From Frondihabitans sp. Leaf304 (lineage in GTDB: Bacteria > Actinomycetota > Actinomycetes > Actinomycetales > Microbacteriaceae), in contig NZ_LMNV01000002.1 in the NCBI RefSeq assembly GCF_001423105.1, forward strand, positions 1,161,815 through 1,225,814: 64,000 nt of DNA, read 5' to 3'. The notes below the pieces were generated by a model. That model ran no database searches. It saw only the letters and a program-made list of their open reading frames with translations, and was not told the origin of the DNA. The position numbers and the translations under genes are program-made. This document shows positions 1 through 7,638 of the stretch, piece after piece. Within the stretch, counting starts at the first letter, position 1, and every line of letters starts with the position of its first letter.

Positions 1-1
1 C

Positions 2-460
2 GCCGGCACCATCCGAGACAACCTCGTGCTCGGCGCTCCCGGCGCCACCGACGACGACTGCCGCCGCGTGCTCGAGGCCGTCAACCTCACCGCCGTTCTC
101 GAGCGCGGCGAGCACGGCCTCGACGCTCAGGTCGGCGAAGACGGCGTGATGCTGTCCGGTGGCGAGAAGCAGCGCCTCGCCATAGCTCGCACCCTTCTCG
201 CGGCACCGCCAATCCTTCTGCTCGACGAGTCGACCTCGTCTCTCGACGGCATCAACGAGCAGCGTCTCCGCGAGGCGATCGACGCCGTCGCCGAGAACCG
301 CACGCTGATCATCATCGCCCACCGCCTCTCGACGGTGGTCGACTCCGACCAGATCGTTGTGCTCGCCGAGGGTTCCGTCGTTGGTGTCGGCACGCACTCC
401 GAGCTGGTTCAGTCCACGCCGCTCTACCGCGATCTCGCCAAGCACCAGCTGCTCGTGTAG
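2..460 (+). CDS. ABC exporter, C-terminal part of ATP-binding domain (partial)
   Basis: The reading frame is open from the left edge, so the N-terminal part, including any membrane domain and the Walker A motif, lies outside the window. The 152 residues seen hold the second half of an ABC ATPase: signature LSGGEKQRLAIA (about residue 51), Walker B ILLLDES followed by T in place of the usual catalytic E-rich context (about 70) and the switch histidine in AHRLSTV (about 108). The LSGGE-KQR signature and AHRLSTV H-loop are typical of ABCB/MsbA-type exporters in which membrane and ATPase domains are fused. The substrate cannot be told from this piece. It ends in TAG, and about 25 bp downstream a tandem-repeat region begins. 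Confidence 0.9.
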   Translation, partial: AGTIRDNLVLGAPGATDDDCRRVLEAVNLTAVLERGEHGLDAQVGEDGVMLSGGEKQRLAIARTLLAAPPILLLDESTSSLDGINEQRLREAIDAVAENRTLIIIAHRLSTVVDSDQIVVLAEGSVVGVGTHSELVQSTPLYRDLAKHQLLV

Positions 461-483
461 TTCGCGTCTGCGTGCTGGCTTCG

Positions 484-637
484 GCTGCACCCGCACGGTC
501 GGTTCACATCCGCAGGATCGGCTCACACCCGCCCAGCCGGCTCACACCCGCACGGTCGGCTCACACCCGCACGACCGGCTCACACCCGCACGACCGGCTC
601 ACACCCGCCCGGCCGGCTCACACCCGCACGATCGGCC
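484..637. repeat. 19-bp tandem repeat array, about eight copies
   Basis: Imperfect copies of GGCTCACACCCGCACGACC follow head to tail with an exact 19-bp step; the core CTCACACCCG starts at 522, 541, 560, 579, 598 and 617, with degenerate copies before 522. The array begins just after the ABC gene stop codon. Short open frames through it are by-products of the repeat. Confidence 0.9.
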
Positions 638-742
638 TAGGCAGCCGCCCTAGCCGGCGGGTGTACGCCGCTCTTGCGGGTCTGGGCCGATGGTGCGGGC
701 CATGGCCCAGGGTGCACGCGCGAACGGCGATCGCTGCCCCGC

Positions 743-1212
743 GAGATGGCCTGATCGACGGGATCTAGCCACACTCGACGTAGGTAGTGCCATCTCGCGG
801 CGTGCGGGCGGGCCCGGGCAGCCCACGACGCCGAGATCGCAGTTGAGGTCGCCCGCACCCGACGCCAAGTGCGATCTCGGCGCGGGCGACGAGCCTTAAC
901 GAGATGGCCTGACCGACGGGAGCTAGCCACGCTCGACGTAGGTAGGGCCATCTCGCGGCGGGCGGGCGGGCCCGGGCGACCCACGACGCCGAGATCGCAG
1001 TTGAGGTCGCCCGCACCCGACGCCAAGTGCGATCTCGGCGCAGCCAACGAGTCTCAACGAGATGGCCTGATCGACGGGAGCTAGCCACGCTTGACGTAGG
1101 TAGGGCCATCTCGCGGCGTGCGGGCGGGCCCGGGCCGCCCACGACGCCGAGATCGCACTTGAGGTCGCCCGCACCCGACGCGAAGTGCGATCTCGGCGCG
1201 GGCAGAAGCGAG
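743..1212. repeat. Triplicated 158-bp unit, each with two palindromes
   Basis: Three direct copies start at 743, 901 and 1059, about 90% identical by eye. Each unit holds two inverted repeats. The outer-left one pairs GAGATGGC with GCCATCTC (743-750 with 789-796 in copy 1). The second pairs GCCGAGATCGCA with TGCGATCTCGGC (830-841 with 870-881), 12 bp without mismatch. The array fills the space between the ABC gene and the 3' end of the nicotinamidase gene, which point at each other. No convincing gene lies here. It resembles a REP/BIME-type cluster. Confidence 0.9.
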
Positions 1213-1227
1213 ACCGGCGCAGCGCGA

Positions 1228-1947
1228 CTACACGACCTCGATGCCCGCAGCACGCATCTCGTCGAGAGCCGCGGCGCTCGAGCGGGCATTGACGCCCGCG
1301 ACGAGGTCGCCGAGGACGCGTACCCGCCCAGCACCAACACCGCTAGCACCAGCACCAGCACCACGCGAACCACGCAAGCCACCCACGCCCGCCCCGAGCA
1401 GCGCCACCGCGTCGAGCGCCGAGGCCCGCACGCAGTAGTCGGTCGCGATGCCGACCACGTCGACCGAGTCGACGCCGGCTCGGGCCAGCACCGACGCCAC
1501 GCGCGAGCCGTCGTCGGTCACGCCCTCGAACATCGAGTACGCGGGCTCGCCCATGCCCTTGCGAACGTGCACATCGATCAGAGCCGTGTCGAGGCTCGGG
1601 TGGTAGTCCGCGCCGACTGTGCCGGCCACGCAGTGCACAGGCCAGGTAGTAACGAAATCAGGATCCGCGCCCCCCGCAAAATGCCCACCGTTGTCGTTCC
1701 CCGCATCGTGCCAGTCCCGCGACGCCACCACGAGGTCGTAAGCGGCAGACGCACCCGAGGAAGAAGCGCCAGACACACCCGAGGCACGGCCAGCACCGCC
1801 AGCACCAGCACCCCCGGCAGTACCCACGGCACCACCCCGTACCAACGCCGTGATCCCCCGCGCGACGGCCGCTCCCCCGTCGACGCCGAGCGCCCCGCCC
1901 TCCGTGAAGTCGTTCTGCACGTCGACGATGAGGAGCGCGCGGGTCAC
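1228..1947 (-). CDS. pncA: Nicotinamidase/isochorismatase-family amidohydrolase (PncA-like)
   Basis: Predicted to hydrolyse nicotinamide to nicotinate and ammonia in NAD salvage (known for PncA). Of 239 residues, the cysteine-hydrolase triad is visible: Asp9 in IVDVQNDF, Lys120 in VRKGMGEPAYSMF and Cys162 in GIATDYCV. Metal-site candidates are Asp78 and His80 (SRDWHD) and His89. The GTG start at 1947 overlaps the TGA stop of the upstream carboxypeptidase gene (GTGA), which decides the start over an ATG 8 codons earlier. Two Gly/Ala/Ser-rich stretches (about residues 38-68 and 176-198) interrupt the fold where the family normally has short loops; the DNA there is made of short AGCACC-like repeats. 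Probably cotranscribed with the carboxypeptidase. Confidence 0.85.
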   Translation of the reverse strand: MTRALLIVDVQNDFTEGGALGVDGGAAVARGITALVRGGAVGTAGGAGAGGAGRASGVSGASSSGASAAYDLVVASRDWHDAGNDNGGHFAGGADPDFVTTWPVHCVAGTVGADYHPSLDTALIDVHVRKGMGEPAYSMFEGVTDDGSRVASVLARAGVDSVDVVGIATDYCVRASALDAVALLGAGVGGLRGSRGAGAGASGVGAGRVRVLGDLVAGVNARSSAAALDEMRAAGIEVV

Positions 1948-3449
1948 GAGTTGGTCAGGTTGGCGCCGCACGAGTACGCGGCGGTGGTCAGCGTGTCGAG
2001 CGCCTCGCGGGCTGTGCCGGTGACGTTGCCGATGGCGTAGAACGCGAACGCCAGCTTGGTTCCGTCTTTCGCGTCGATGGTTCCGGCGAGCGTGTAGGCG
2101 CTGTCGATCCAGCCGGTCTTGGCGTGGACGGCCCCGCGGGCGACGGCGTTCGCGCCGGTGAACCGTGTCGCCAGGGTGCCGCTCTGGCCCGAGACGGGGA
2201 GGGCGTCGTACAGCACCCCGAGGGATCCTTCGCGGTTCAGCACCTTGATCATCAGGTTCGCCTCGAAAGCCGTCGGAACGCCGTTGTTGGCGCTCTCGCC
2301 CGAGCCGTCGACGATCTTGATCTTCGACGAGTCGAGGCTGTACGACTTCTTCAGGGCCGCCTGGTAGACGCTGGTGAGGGATGCGGCCGAGCCGTCGGAT
2401 CCTGAGACCTTTGACGACACGCGAGCGAACATCTCGGCCAGCGTGTTGTCGCTGTTCGGGATCATCTGCCCGACGAGGGTCGACACGGGCTGCGACTGCA
2501 CCTGCCCGAGCACGGTCTTGCTGGTCGCGACGCCTCGGGTGAGCGGGGCTGTCGAGGCGCCCTTCACCCCGGCCGCGGCGAGGGCCGCGCGGAAGGCCTC
2601 ACCGGCACGGCCGACGGGGTCGGTGCTGCGCGGGCTCGTCGCCAGGGCGGGGTTGGCACGATCGCCGTCGACCATGAGCGCGACGACCTCGGGCTGGTAG
2701 CCGATGGTGCGCTCGGTGAGGGGCCAGCTGGCGTCGTAGCGGTCGGCGTCGTTCCAGAAGCTGTCGTCGAGCTGGATCGACTTGAGCGCCTTCGTGCCGA
2801 GGCGCGATTTGACCTGCGTGGCGAGGTCGCTGAGCTTCGGCGCTCCGCTGTAGACGCTCTCGGAACCGGCCGGCGTGGCCGAGAGAGTGGCGTCGCCGCC
2901 GCCGACGAGCGTGATGTCGCCGTCTTTGCCGACGACCTTGGTCGTGAAGCGGTAGTCGGGGCCGAGCACCGAGAGCGCGGTCGCCGTCGTGAGCGTCTTC
3001 ATCACGCTTCCGGTGCGCGCCGGGGTCTGGCCGTTGCGGTCGAAGAGGGTCGCGCCGGTCGCTGCATTCACGACTGTGCCCTCGAAGGTGCCGAGGCGGC
3101 CGTCGGCGGCCGCGGAGGCGACGGAGCAGGTGCGCAGCGGCACGGGCGAGGCGACGGGCGACGGTTTGGCACGCTCGGCCGACGCGGTCGCTTTTGGGGT
3201 CGAGGTGGCCTTGGGGGTGGCCTTTCTCGACGACGAAGCGGACGGCGACGGCGCGGAGTCGGCGACCGCACCCGCCTGCGTCGAGGGCGCCGTCGGGGCC
3301 GTCGCCGCACCGGCGGCGAGCGCGGAGCCGCCGAACAGCACCAGCGCCAGGGCCCCTCCCGTGATCGCGGAGCCGCGGGGGTGGGAGCGAATGAAGGCGG
3401 TGGCGCGGGAAAGCGGGCCGGCCGAGGTGGCCTCGTCGTCGGAAGTCAT
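1944..3449 (-). CDS. dacB: D-alanyl-D-alanine carboxypeptidase/endopeptidase, PBP4 (DacB, peptidase S13) type
   Basis: A peptidoglycan-trimming enzyme outside the membrane. The 501 residues show an N-terminal membrane segment (about 28-50), a Ser/Pro/Thr/Lys-rich linker (51-105) and an S13 domain with the three active-site motifs in order: SVMK (148-151), SDN (333-335) and KTG (444-446). The start at 3449 has an AGGA about 9 bases upstream; an in-frame ATG at 3458 sits too close to that site, and the frame is open further into the next gene without meaning. It follows the oxidoreductase gene after 56 bp and overlaps the nicotinamidase start by 4 bp. In many actinobacteria a dacB gene precedes tilS-hpt-ftsH; here that neighbourhood is absent. 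Confidence 0.92.
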   Translation of the reverse strand: MTSDDEATSAGPLSRATAFIRSHPRGSAITGGALALVLFGGSALAAGAATAPTAPSTQAGAVADSAPSPSASSSRKATPKATSTPKATASAERAKPSPVASPVPLRTCSVASAAADGRLGTFEGTVVNAATGATLFDRNGQTPARTGSVMKTLTTATALSVLGPDYRFTTKVVGKDGDITLVGGGDATLSATPAGSESVYSGAPKLSDLATQVKSRLGTKALKSIQLDDSFWNDADRYDASWPLTERTIGYQPEVVALMVDGDRANPALATSPRSTDPVGRAGEAFRAALAAAGVKGASTAPLTRGVATSKTVLGQVQSQPVSTLVGQMIPNSDNTLAEMFARVSSKVSGSDGSAASLTSVYQAALKKSYSLDSSKIKIVDGSGESANNGVPTAFEANLMIKVLNREGSLGVLYDALPVSGQSGTLATRFTGANAVARGAVHAKTGWIDSAYTLAGTIDAKDGTKLAFAFYAIGNVTGTAREALDTLTTAAYSCGANLTNS

Positions 3450-3505
3450 CCAGGCCATCCTACGAAACGTCAGCGAGAACGCCAGCCCCCGAGCGAGGCT
3501 GGCCC

Positions 3506-4507
3506 CTACCTGCCGCCGGGATACACGACACCGAGCTGGCGCCGCACCTCGTCCATCGTCTCCATGACCGCGATCGATGCGGCCGGCGTGAGGGCGGCGT
3601 CGTCGCTCCAGCCCTCGTCGACGAGCCGCGCGAGCTCGAACGCCTGGAACTGCATTCCGCGCAGCCCGTCGTCGACGGCGTCGTACCGCGTCACCAGCGA
3701 CCCGTCGGCGGCGTAGACGCTGAACCCCGACGCGGCGAAGAACGTGTCGTCGATCTCGATACGGCCGTCGGTGCCGTCGATCCGGGCGCTGTTGACGAGC
3801 GCGACGTCGAGGGCGCTGTAGATCAGCGAGGTCGCTCCCCCGTCGTGCGACAGCACGACGCCTGACGACCGGTCGACGCCGCGGTCGCTCAACACTCCGC
3901 TGGCGCTGACCGAGGTCGGCGCACCCAGCACGTCGAGCGCGAACGCCACCGGGTAGACCCCGAGGTCGAGCAGAGCCCCGCCACCGAGTGCCGGGTCGTT
4001 GAGACGGTGGTCGGGGTCGCTCGGCAGCTTCTGCGCGTGCGTGCCGGTGAAGAGACGGAGGTCGCCGATGGCGCCCGAGCGCAGGATCCGACGGAGCTCC
4101 CGATTCTGCGGCAGGAATCGCGTCCACATCGCCTCCAGCGCGATCACGCCAGCCTGCTCTGCCGCGGCGTAGACCTCGCGTGCCTCGTCGGCGTTCAACG
4201 TGATCGGCTTCTCGATCAGCACGTGCTTGCCGGCGGCGATGGCGAGCAGGGCCTGGTCTCGATGGAAAGCGTGCGGGGTGGCGATGTAGATCGCATCGAC
4301 GGTGTCGTCAGCCACCAGAGCTTCGTAGCTGCCGTGCGCGTGGGCGATGCCGAACTCGTCAGCGAACTTCTGTGCGGTGGCCAGCGTGCGCGAGCCGACC
4401 GCGGTCACGTCGAGGTCGACGCCCTGTTCACGAGCACCGACGAGGTCGGCGACGAAGGTGGAGGCGATACCGCCCGGACCGAGGATTCCCCAGCGAATAC
4501 GTGACAT
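3506..4507 (-). CDS. Gfo/Idh/MocA-family NAD(P)-dependent oxidoreductase
   Basis: A 333-residue protein starting with a Rossmann fold (WGILGPGGIASTFV, residues 6-19) and carrying the family signature EKPITLNADEA near residue 95, where the Lys of EKP is the usual catalytic residue. Members oxidise or reduce sugars, inositols or dihydrodiols; the substrate cannot be read from sequence. The ATG at 4507 has AGGA 8-9 bases upstream and lies 12 bp after the ribokinase stop, so the two are almost surely one transcription unit, suggesting sugar or polyol metabolism. Confidence 0.88.
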   Translation of the reverse strand: MSRIRWGILGPGGIASTFVADLVGAREQGVDLDVTAVGSRTLATAQKFADEFGIAHAHGSYEALVADDTVDAIYIATPHAFHRDQALLAIAAGKHVLIEKPITLNADEAREVYAAAEQAGVIALEAMWTRFLPQNRELRRILRSGAIGDLRLFTGTHAQKLPSDPDHRLNDPALGGGALLDLGVYPVAFALDVLGAPTSVSASGVLSDRGVDRSSGVVLSHDGGATSLIYSALDVALVNSARIDGTDGRIEIDDTFFAASGFSVYAADGSLVTRYDAVDDGLRGMQFQAFELARLVDEGWSDDAALTPAASIAVMETMDEVRRQLGVVYPGGR

Positions 4508-4519
4508 GGGTCGATCCTG

Positions 4520-5431
4520 TCAGATGCCGAGGTCGGCGGCCCTCGCGTACGAGGACTGCGCCCCGAGGCCGTGGATCGCGAAGCTGCCAGCACGGGTGCC
4601 GAGGCTCACCGCGTCGGCGAGCGAGCTGCCACGGGCGATCGCCGAGGCCATCGCGCCGGTGAAGGCGTCGCCTGCCCCGGTCGTGTCGACGACCTCGCCG
4701 GTCGCCTCCGCGGGTGCGTGCCCGGTCGCGTCGGATGTCGCCCAGATCGCTCCCTCGGGCCCGAGCGTGATGACGACCGATCGTGCCCGCGACCGAAGGG
4801 CCTCGAGAGCCGCGTCGGCCCCCGCCCTGTCGGCGACGGGAAGCCCCGTCATCTCGGCGGCCTCGCCCTCGTTGAGCACGAGAGGGTCGGCGAGCGCGAC
4901 CACGTCGCTCGCGATCGACGTGAAGGGCGCGAGGTTGATCAGAACGCGGAGCCCCGTGTCGGCGGCGGCCCGCACGCTGGCCTCGAGCACCGCAACGGAG
5001 AGCTCCCCCTGGAGCGAGAGGATCGCCCCGGGCTGTGCCAGGCGCCGCACGGCCCGCGAGGCGCGGTCGGCCGTCACGGTGCTGTTGGCCCCCGAGACGA
5101 CCGTGATCGAGTTCTCGCCGGCGTCGTCGACCATGATCAAGGCCAGGCCGGTCGGCTGGCTGTCGATGATCGAGACGTCGTCGATCGAGACGCCGTCGGT
5201 CTGAAGGGAGCGGAGGATCCGCGCGCCGTCGTCATCCCGACCGACTGCGCCGACGAAGTGGACGTCTGCCCCCAACCGCGCGGCGGCGACGGCTTGGTTC
5301 GCACCCTTGCCGCCGGGCTGCTTGGCGAGGCTCGTCGCGATGGTCGTCTCACCGGGCCGGGGTGACCTCGGGGTGCGGACGAGGTAATCCTGATTCGCTG
5401 ATCCGACGACGATGACGCGCGAGCTGTTCAC
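4520..5431 (-). CDS. rbsK: Ribokinase (PfkB-family sugar kinase)
   Basis: Phosphorylates ribose or a related sugar with ATP (family knowledge). The 303 residues show the N-terminal substrate motif GGKGANQA (40-47) and the C-terminal anion-hole and catalytic signature DTTGAGDAFTGA (near 245), with a nucleotide-site Gly-rich strand before it. Start is GTG at 5431. No ribose transporter or regulator gene is next to it, so the exact sugar is uncertain; adenosine or deoxyribose kinases of the family are alternatives. It is followed after 12 bp by the Gfo/Idh oxidoreductase. Confidence 0.85.
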   Translation of the reverse strand: MNSSRVIVVGSANQDYLVRTPRSPRPGETTIATSLAKQPGGKGANQAVAAARLGADVHFVGAVGRDDDGARILRSLQTDGVSIDDVSIIDSQPTGLALIMVDDAGENSITVVSGANSTVTADRASRAVRRLAQPGAILSLQGELSVAVLEASVRAAADTGLRVLINLAPFTSIASDVVALADPLVLNEGEAAEMTGLPVADRAGADAALEALRSRARSVVITLGPEGAIWATSDATGHAPAEATGEVVDTTGAGDAFTGAMASAIARGSSLADAVSLGTRAGSFAIHGLGAQSSYARAADLGI

Positions 5432-5520
5432 GCCGTCAAGACTGTCACGATCCCGCCCTCAATTCACCGAGCCCCACGCCGAACAGCCGCGCCGAGCTGC
5501 CGCGCTCGGCGCGGTTGGTG

Positions 5521-5566
5521 GGGTCCCGTCTCGCCGTCCCGAAACTGCTCGCGCGAGACGGGACCC
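5521..5566. terminator. 14-bp perfect inverted repeat between pstB and the ribokinase gene
   Basis: GGGTCCCGTCTCGC at 5521-5534 pairs without mismatch with 5553-5566 across an 18-base loop. It sits 44 bp downstream of the pstB stop (minus strand). No T-run follows, so it is either a U-less terminator, as is common in actinobacteria, or an operator for the downstream sugar genes. Confidence 0.55.
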
Positions 5567-5609
5567 GGAGGGCGCACCAGCACCGGTGCTCCCTCGCCCG
5601 GACGACCCG

Positions 5610-6539
5610 TCAGCCGAAGCGGCCGTTGACGTAGTCGGAAGTCCGGGGATCCTGGGGGCGGTCGAACATGGCCTCGGTGAGCCCGTGTTCGACGATGGCA
5701 CCGGGGGTGCCCGCCTCGGCGAGGAAGAAGGCGCAGCGCTTCGAGACACGCTGGGCCTGCTGCATGTTGTGGGTCACGATGACGATGGTCACGTCGGTCG
5801 CGAGCTCGGTGATCGTCTGCTCGATGCGGCGCGTCGACGTCGGGTCGAGTGCGGAGCACGGCTCGTCCATCAGCAGCACTCGCGGGCGCACGGCGAGCGA
5901 GCGCGCGATGCAGAGCCGCTGCTGCTGGCCGCCCGAGAGGCCGCCGCCCGGCTGGCGCAGGCGGTCCTTCACCTCGGTCCAGAGGCCGGCCTTGAGGAGG
6001 GTCTCCTCGACGAGATCCGCCTTCGCCGACTTGTCGAGCTTGACGCCGGTCAGCGCCAGACCGGAGAGCACGTTGTCTTGGATGCTCATCGCCGGGAACG
6101 GGTTGGGCTTCTGAAAGACCATTCCGATCTGACGACGGGCGTCGGTGATGCGGCGGCTCGCGTCGTACACGTCGACGCCGTCGAGCAGCACCTCGCCGGC
6201 GAGTGAGGCGCTCGGCACCAGTTCGTGCATGCGATTGAGGATCCGGAGGAACGTGCTCTTACCGCACCCCGAGGGTCCGATCAGCGCCGTCACCTCCCCC
6301 GGCTGCATGGTCAGCGACACCCGGTCGAGCACCTTGCGGTCGCCGAACCAGGCGGAGATCGCGCGAGCGTCGAGGGTGGCGAGGGTGGGCAGGGCGGCCG
6401 TGTCGACGGCGGGTTCGTCGAACCAGGCGCCGAACTCGGCGGTGGTGGAGAGGCCGGTCGGCATACCGGCGGACGGACCGGAGGGCGCGTCGAGCGGGGC
6501 CGTGCCGGACACCGGTGCGGGAACGGGTGCAGTAGTCAT
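5610..6539 (-). CDS. pstB: Phosphate ABC transporter ATP-binding protein PstB
   Basis: The ATPase that drives PstCA phosphate import. Of 309 residues, the first 55 or so are an Ala/Pro-rich extension absent from typical PstB (about 250-260 residues). Then come Walker A GPSGCGKST, the PstB-typical FLRILNRM, Q-loop region VFQKPNPFP, signature LSGGQQQRLCIAR, Walker B VLLMDEPCSALD and H-loop VTHNM. VFQKPNPFP and the PCSALDP form are diagnostic for PstB. It is the last gene of the pst cluster, 13 bp after the sortase-like gene, and is separated from pstC/pstA by four genes, an unusual order. No clear ribosome site precedes the ATG; an internal ATG at residue 26 is possible. Confidence 0.95.
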   Translation of the reverse strand: MTTAPVPAPVSGTAPLDAPSGPSAGMPTGLSTTAEFGAWFDEPAVDTAALPTLATLDARAISAWFGDRKVLDRVSLTMQPGEVTALIGPSGCGKSTFLRILNRMHELVPSASLAGEVLLDGVDVYDASRRITDARRQIGMVFQKPNPFPAMSIQDNVLSGLALTGVKLDKSAKADLVEETLLKAGLWTEVKDRLRQPGGGLSGGQQQRLCIARSLAVRPRVLLMDEPCSALDPTSTRRIEQTITELATDVTIVIVTHNMQQAQRVSKRCAFFLAEAGTPGAIVEHGLTEAMFDRPQDPRTSDYVNGRFG

Positions 6540-6552
6540 GGGAGTTCTCGAA

Positions 6553-7566
6553 TCACATCAGGTTGGGAAGCAGGATCATGGTCTGTCGGGCGGCGACGAG
6601 CCCGACGGCGAGGAGCACCGGAACGGCGACGACCCAGGTCTGCCGTCGTCCCCAGAAGCGTGTGCTCAGTGCGAAGAGCGTGATCAGGCCGAAGAGGAGG
6701 ATCAGCCCGAGCAGCAGGAACGGCCAGGCTTCGCCGTCGCCGACCATCGGGAGTTCCTCCTGGCCGAGCGCGGCGTAGTCGAGCACGGTCTGGGGTGTCG
6801 GCTGAGCGGCTGACGTGAGAGTCGCATCGACGCGGACGATCCCATCGGGGAAGAACGGCATCCCCTCGGCGCTGACCAGGGTCAGTCGGCCGCCGCCCGA
6901 CGCCATCGCCTTCGGCACGGGATCCCCCTCGTGGCGAACACCGATCACGGAGTACTTCGCGGATCCTTGTCCGGTCGTCGCGACGATGACGTCGCCGGCC
7001 TTGAGCGAGGCGAGGTGGGCGAAGGGCGCACCGTTCGAGGCCTGGCGGCCGTAGAGCACGCTGGCGCCCTGCTGGCCTGGCAGCGGTGTGTCGCGGCGGT
7101 GACCCGGCCCGCCCTCGGTAACCGACGAGGAGGTGCCCTCGAGCACGACCTGGTTCAGGCCGATCGACGGGATCTCGAGGATCGCCACCGGGGTGCCGAG
7201 GGCGAGCAGGTGCCCGTCGGTGCCGGTCTGGCCGACCGGGGCGGTGGCGTTCGCGAGCTGGTAACGGAAATCCGAGACCGACAGCTGCTGGTCGCGGACG
7301 GCGCTGATCTGCGAGACGCCGGCGAACTGGGCGACGAAGCCGACCGCGAGCAGGCCGACGACGATGACGGCCGAGCCCGAGAAGCGGAGGCGGTCGGGTG
7401 TCGACAGCGCGGGGAACGACTGGGCGGCGGGGCTCGTGGTGTCGAGATCCGACCAGCCCGCGGACGAGGCGGCCGAGCGGGCTGCCCGGGAGGCGGGGCG
7501 GGTCGGCCGACGGAGACGCCGCAGGAGGGCGCTCGGGCCGCTCGAGGGGCGGACGGTGGTGGTCAT
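6553..7566 (-). CDS. Sortase-fold membrane protein lacking catalytic Cys and His (predicted pseudoenzyme)
   Basis: The 337 residues show a basic Arg-rich N-terminus (1-35), a membrane segment (about 63-82), a sortase-like barrel (about 120-250) and two C-terminal membrane segments (282-302, 309-327). Landmarks align with class D/E sortases: AILEIPSIGLNQVVLEG (128-144), GAPFAHLASLKAGD (179-192), LTLVSAEG (228-235) and VRVDATL (244-250). Where active sortases have the His of GHR, this has Gly173-Arg174-Gln175. Where they have the Cys of TLVTC, it has Ser232. Arg245 is kept. There is no cysteine anywhere in the protein. The ATG at 7566 is chosen over a GTG at 7632 that lies inside a hairpin; no good ribosome site is seen. 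It sits between the Ig-bearing binding protein and pstB, so a structural role in the phosphate system is inferred. A remote, differently acting transpeptidase cannot be excluded. Confidence 0.75.
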   Translation of the reverse strand: MTTTVRPSSGPSALLRRLRRPTRPASRAARSAASSAGWSDLDTTSPAAQSFPALSTPDRLRFSGSAVIVVGLLAVGFVAQFAGVSQISAVRDQQLSVSDFRYQLANATAPVGQTGTDGHLLALGTPVAILEIPSIGLNQVVLEGTSSSVTEGGPGHRRDTPLPGQQGASVLYGRQASNGAPFAHLASLKAGDVIVATTGQGSAKYSVIGVRHEGDPVPKAMASGGGRLTLVSAEGMPFFPDGIVRVDATLTSAAQPTPQTVLDYAALGQEELPMVGDGEAWPFLLLGLILLFGLITLFALSTRFWGRRQTWVVAVPVLLAVGLVAARQTMILLPNLM

Positions 7567-7600
7567 GTGGTGTGCCAGTCGGGAGGAGGAACGGGGGAAG

Positions 7601-7629
7601 CGGGCCGGTCGCACGAGGCGACCGGCCCG
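7601..7629 (-). terminator. Strong 12-bp hairpin after the Ig-bearing binding-protein gene
   Basis: CGGGCCGGTCGC (7601-7612) pairs perfectly with 7618-7629 over a 5-base loop, starting 9 bases past the TAG stop. On the minus strand it is followed by CTTCCCCC, not a U-run. Placed between two genes of one strand, it may be a partial terminator or an mRNA-stabilising end that keeps the secreted protein expressed above the membrane proteins downstream. Confidence 0.6.
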
Positions 7630-7638
7630 CACGGGGTG

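Noticed and set aside
472-1382. Several overlapping open frames in the repeat region after the ABC gene
   Set aside because: They consist of the translated 19-bp and 158-bp repeats in different frames and have no recognisable domain or start signal.
3450-4127. N-terminal extension of the DacB frame
   Set aside because: It overlaps the well-supported oxidoreductase gene in another frame and is Arg/Pro-rich; the membrane segment and ribosome site support the start at 3449.
7567-7632. A GTG start at 7632 for the sortase-like gene
   Set aside because: It would place the start in the stem of a strong hairpin and adds an uninformative Arg-rich stretch; ATG 7566 is more likely, though not certain.
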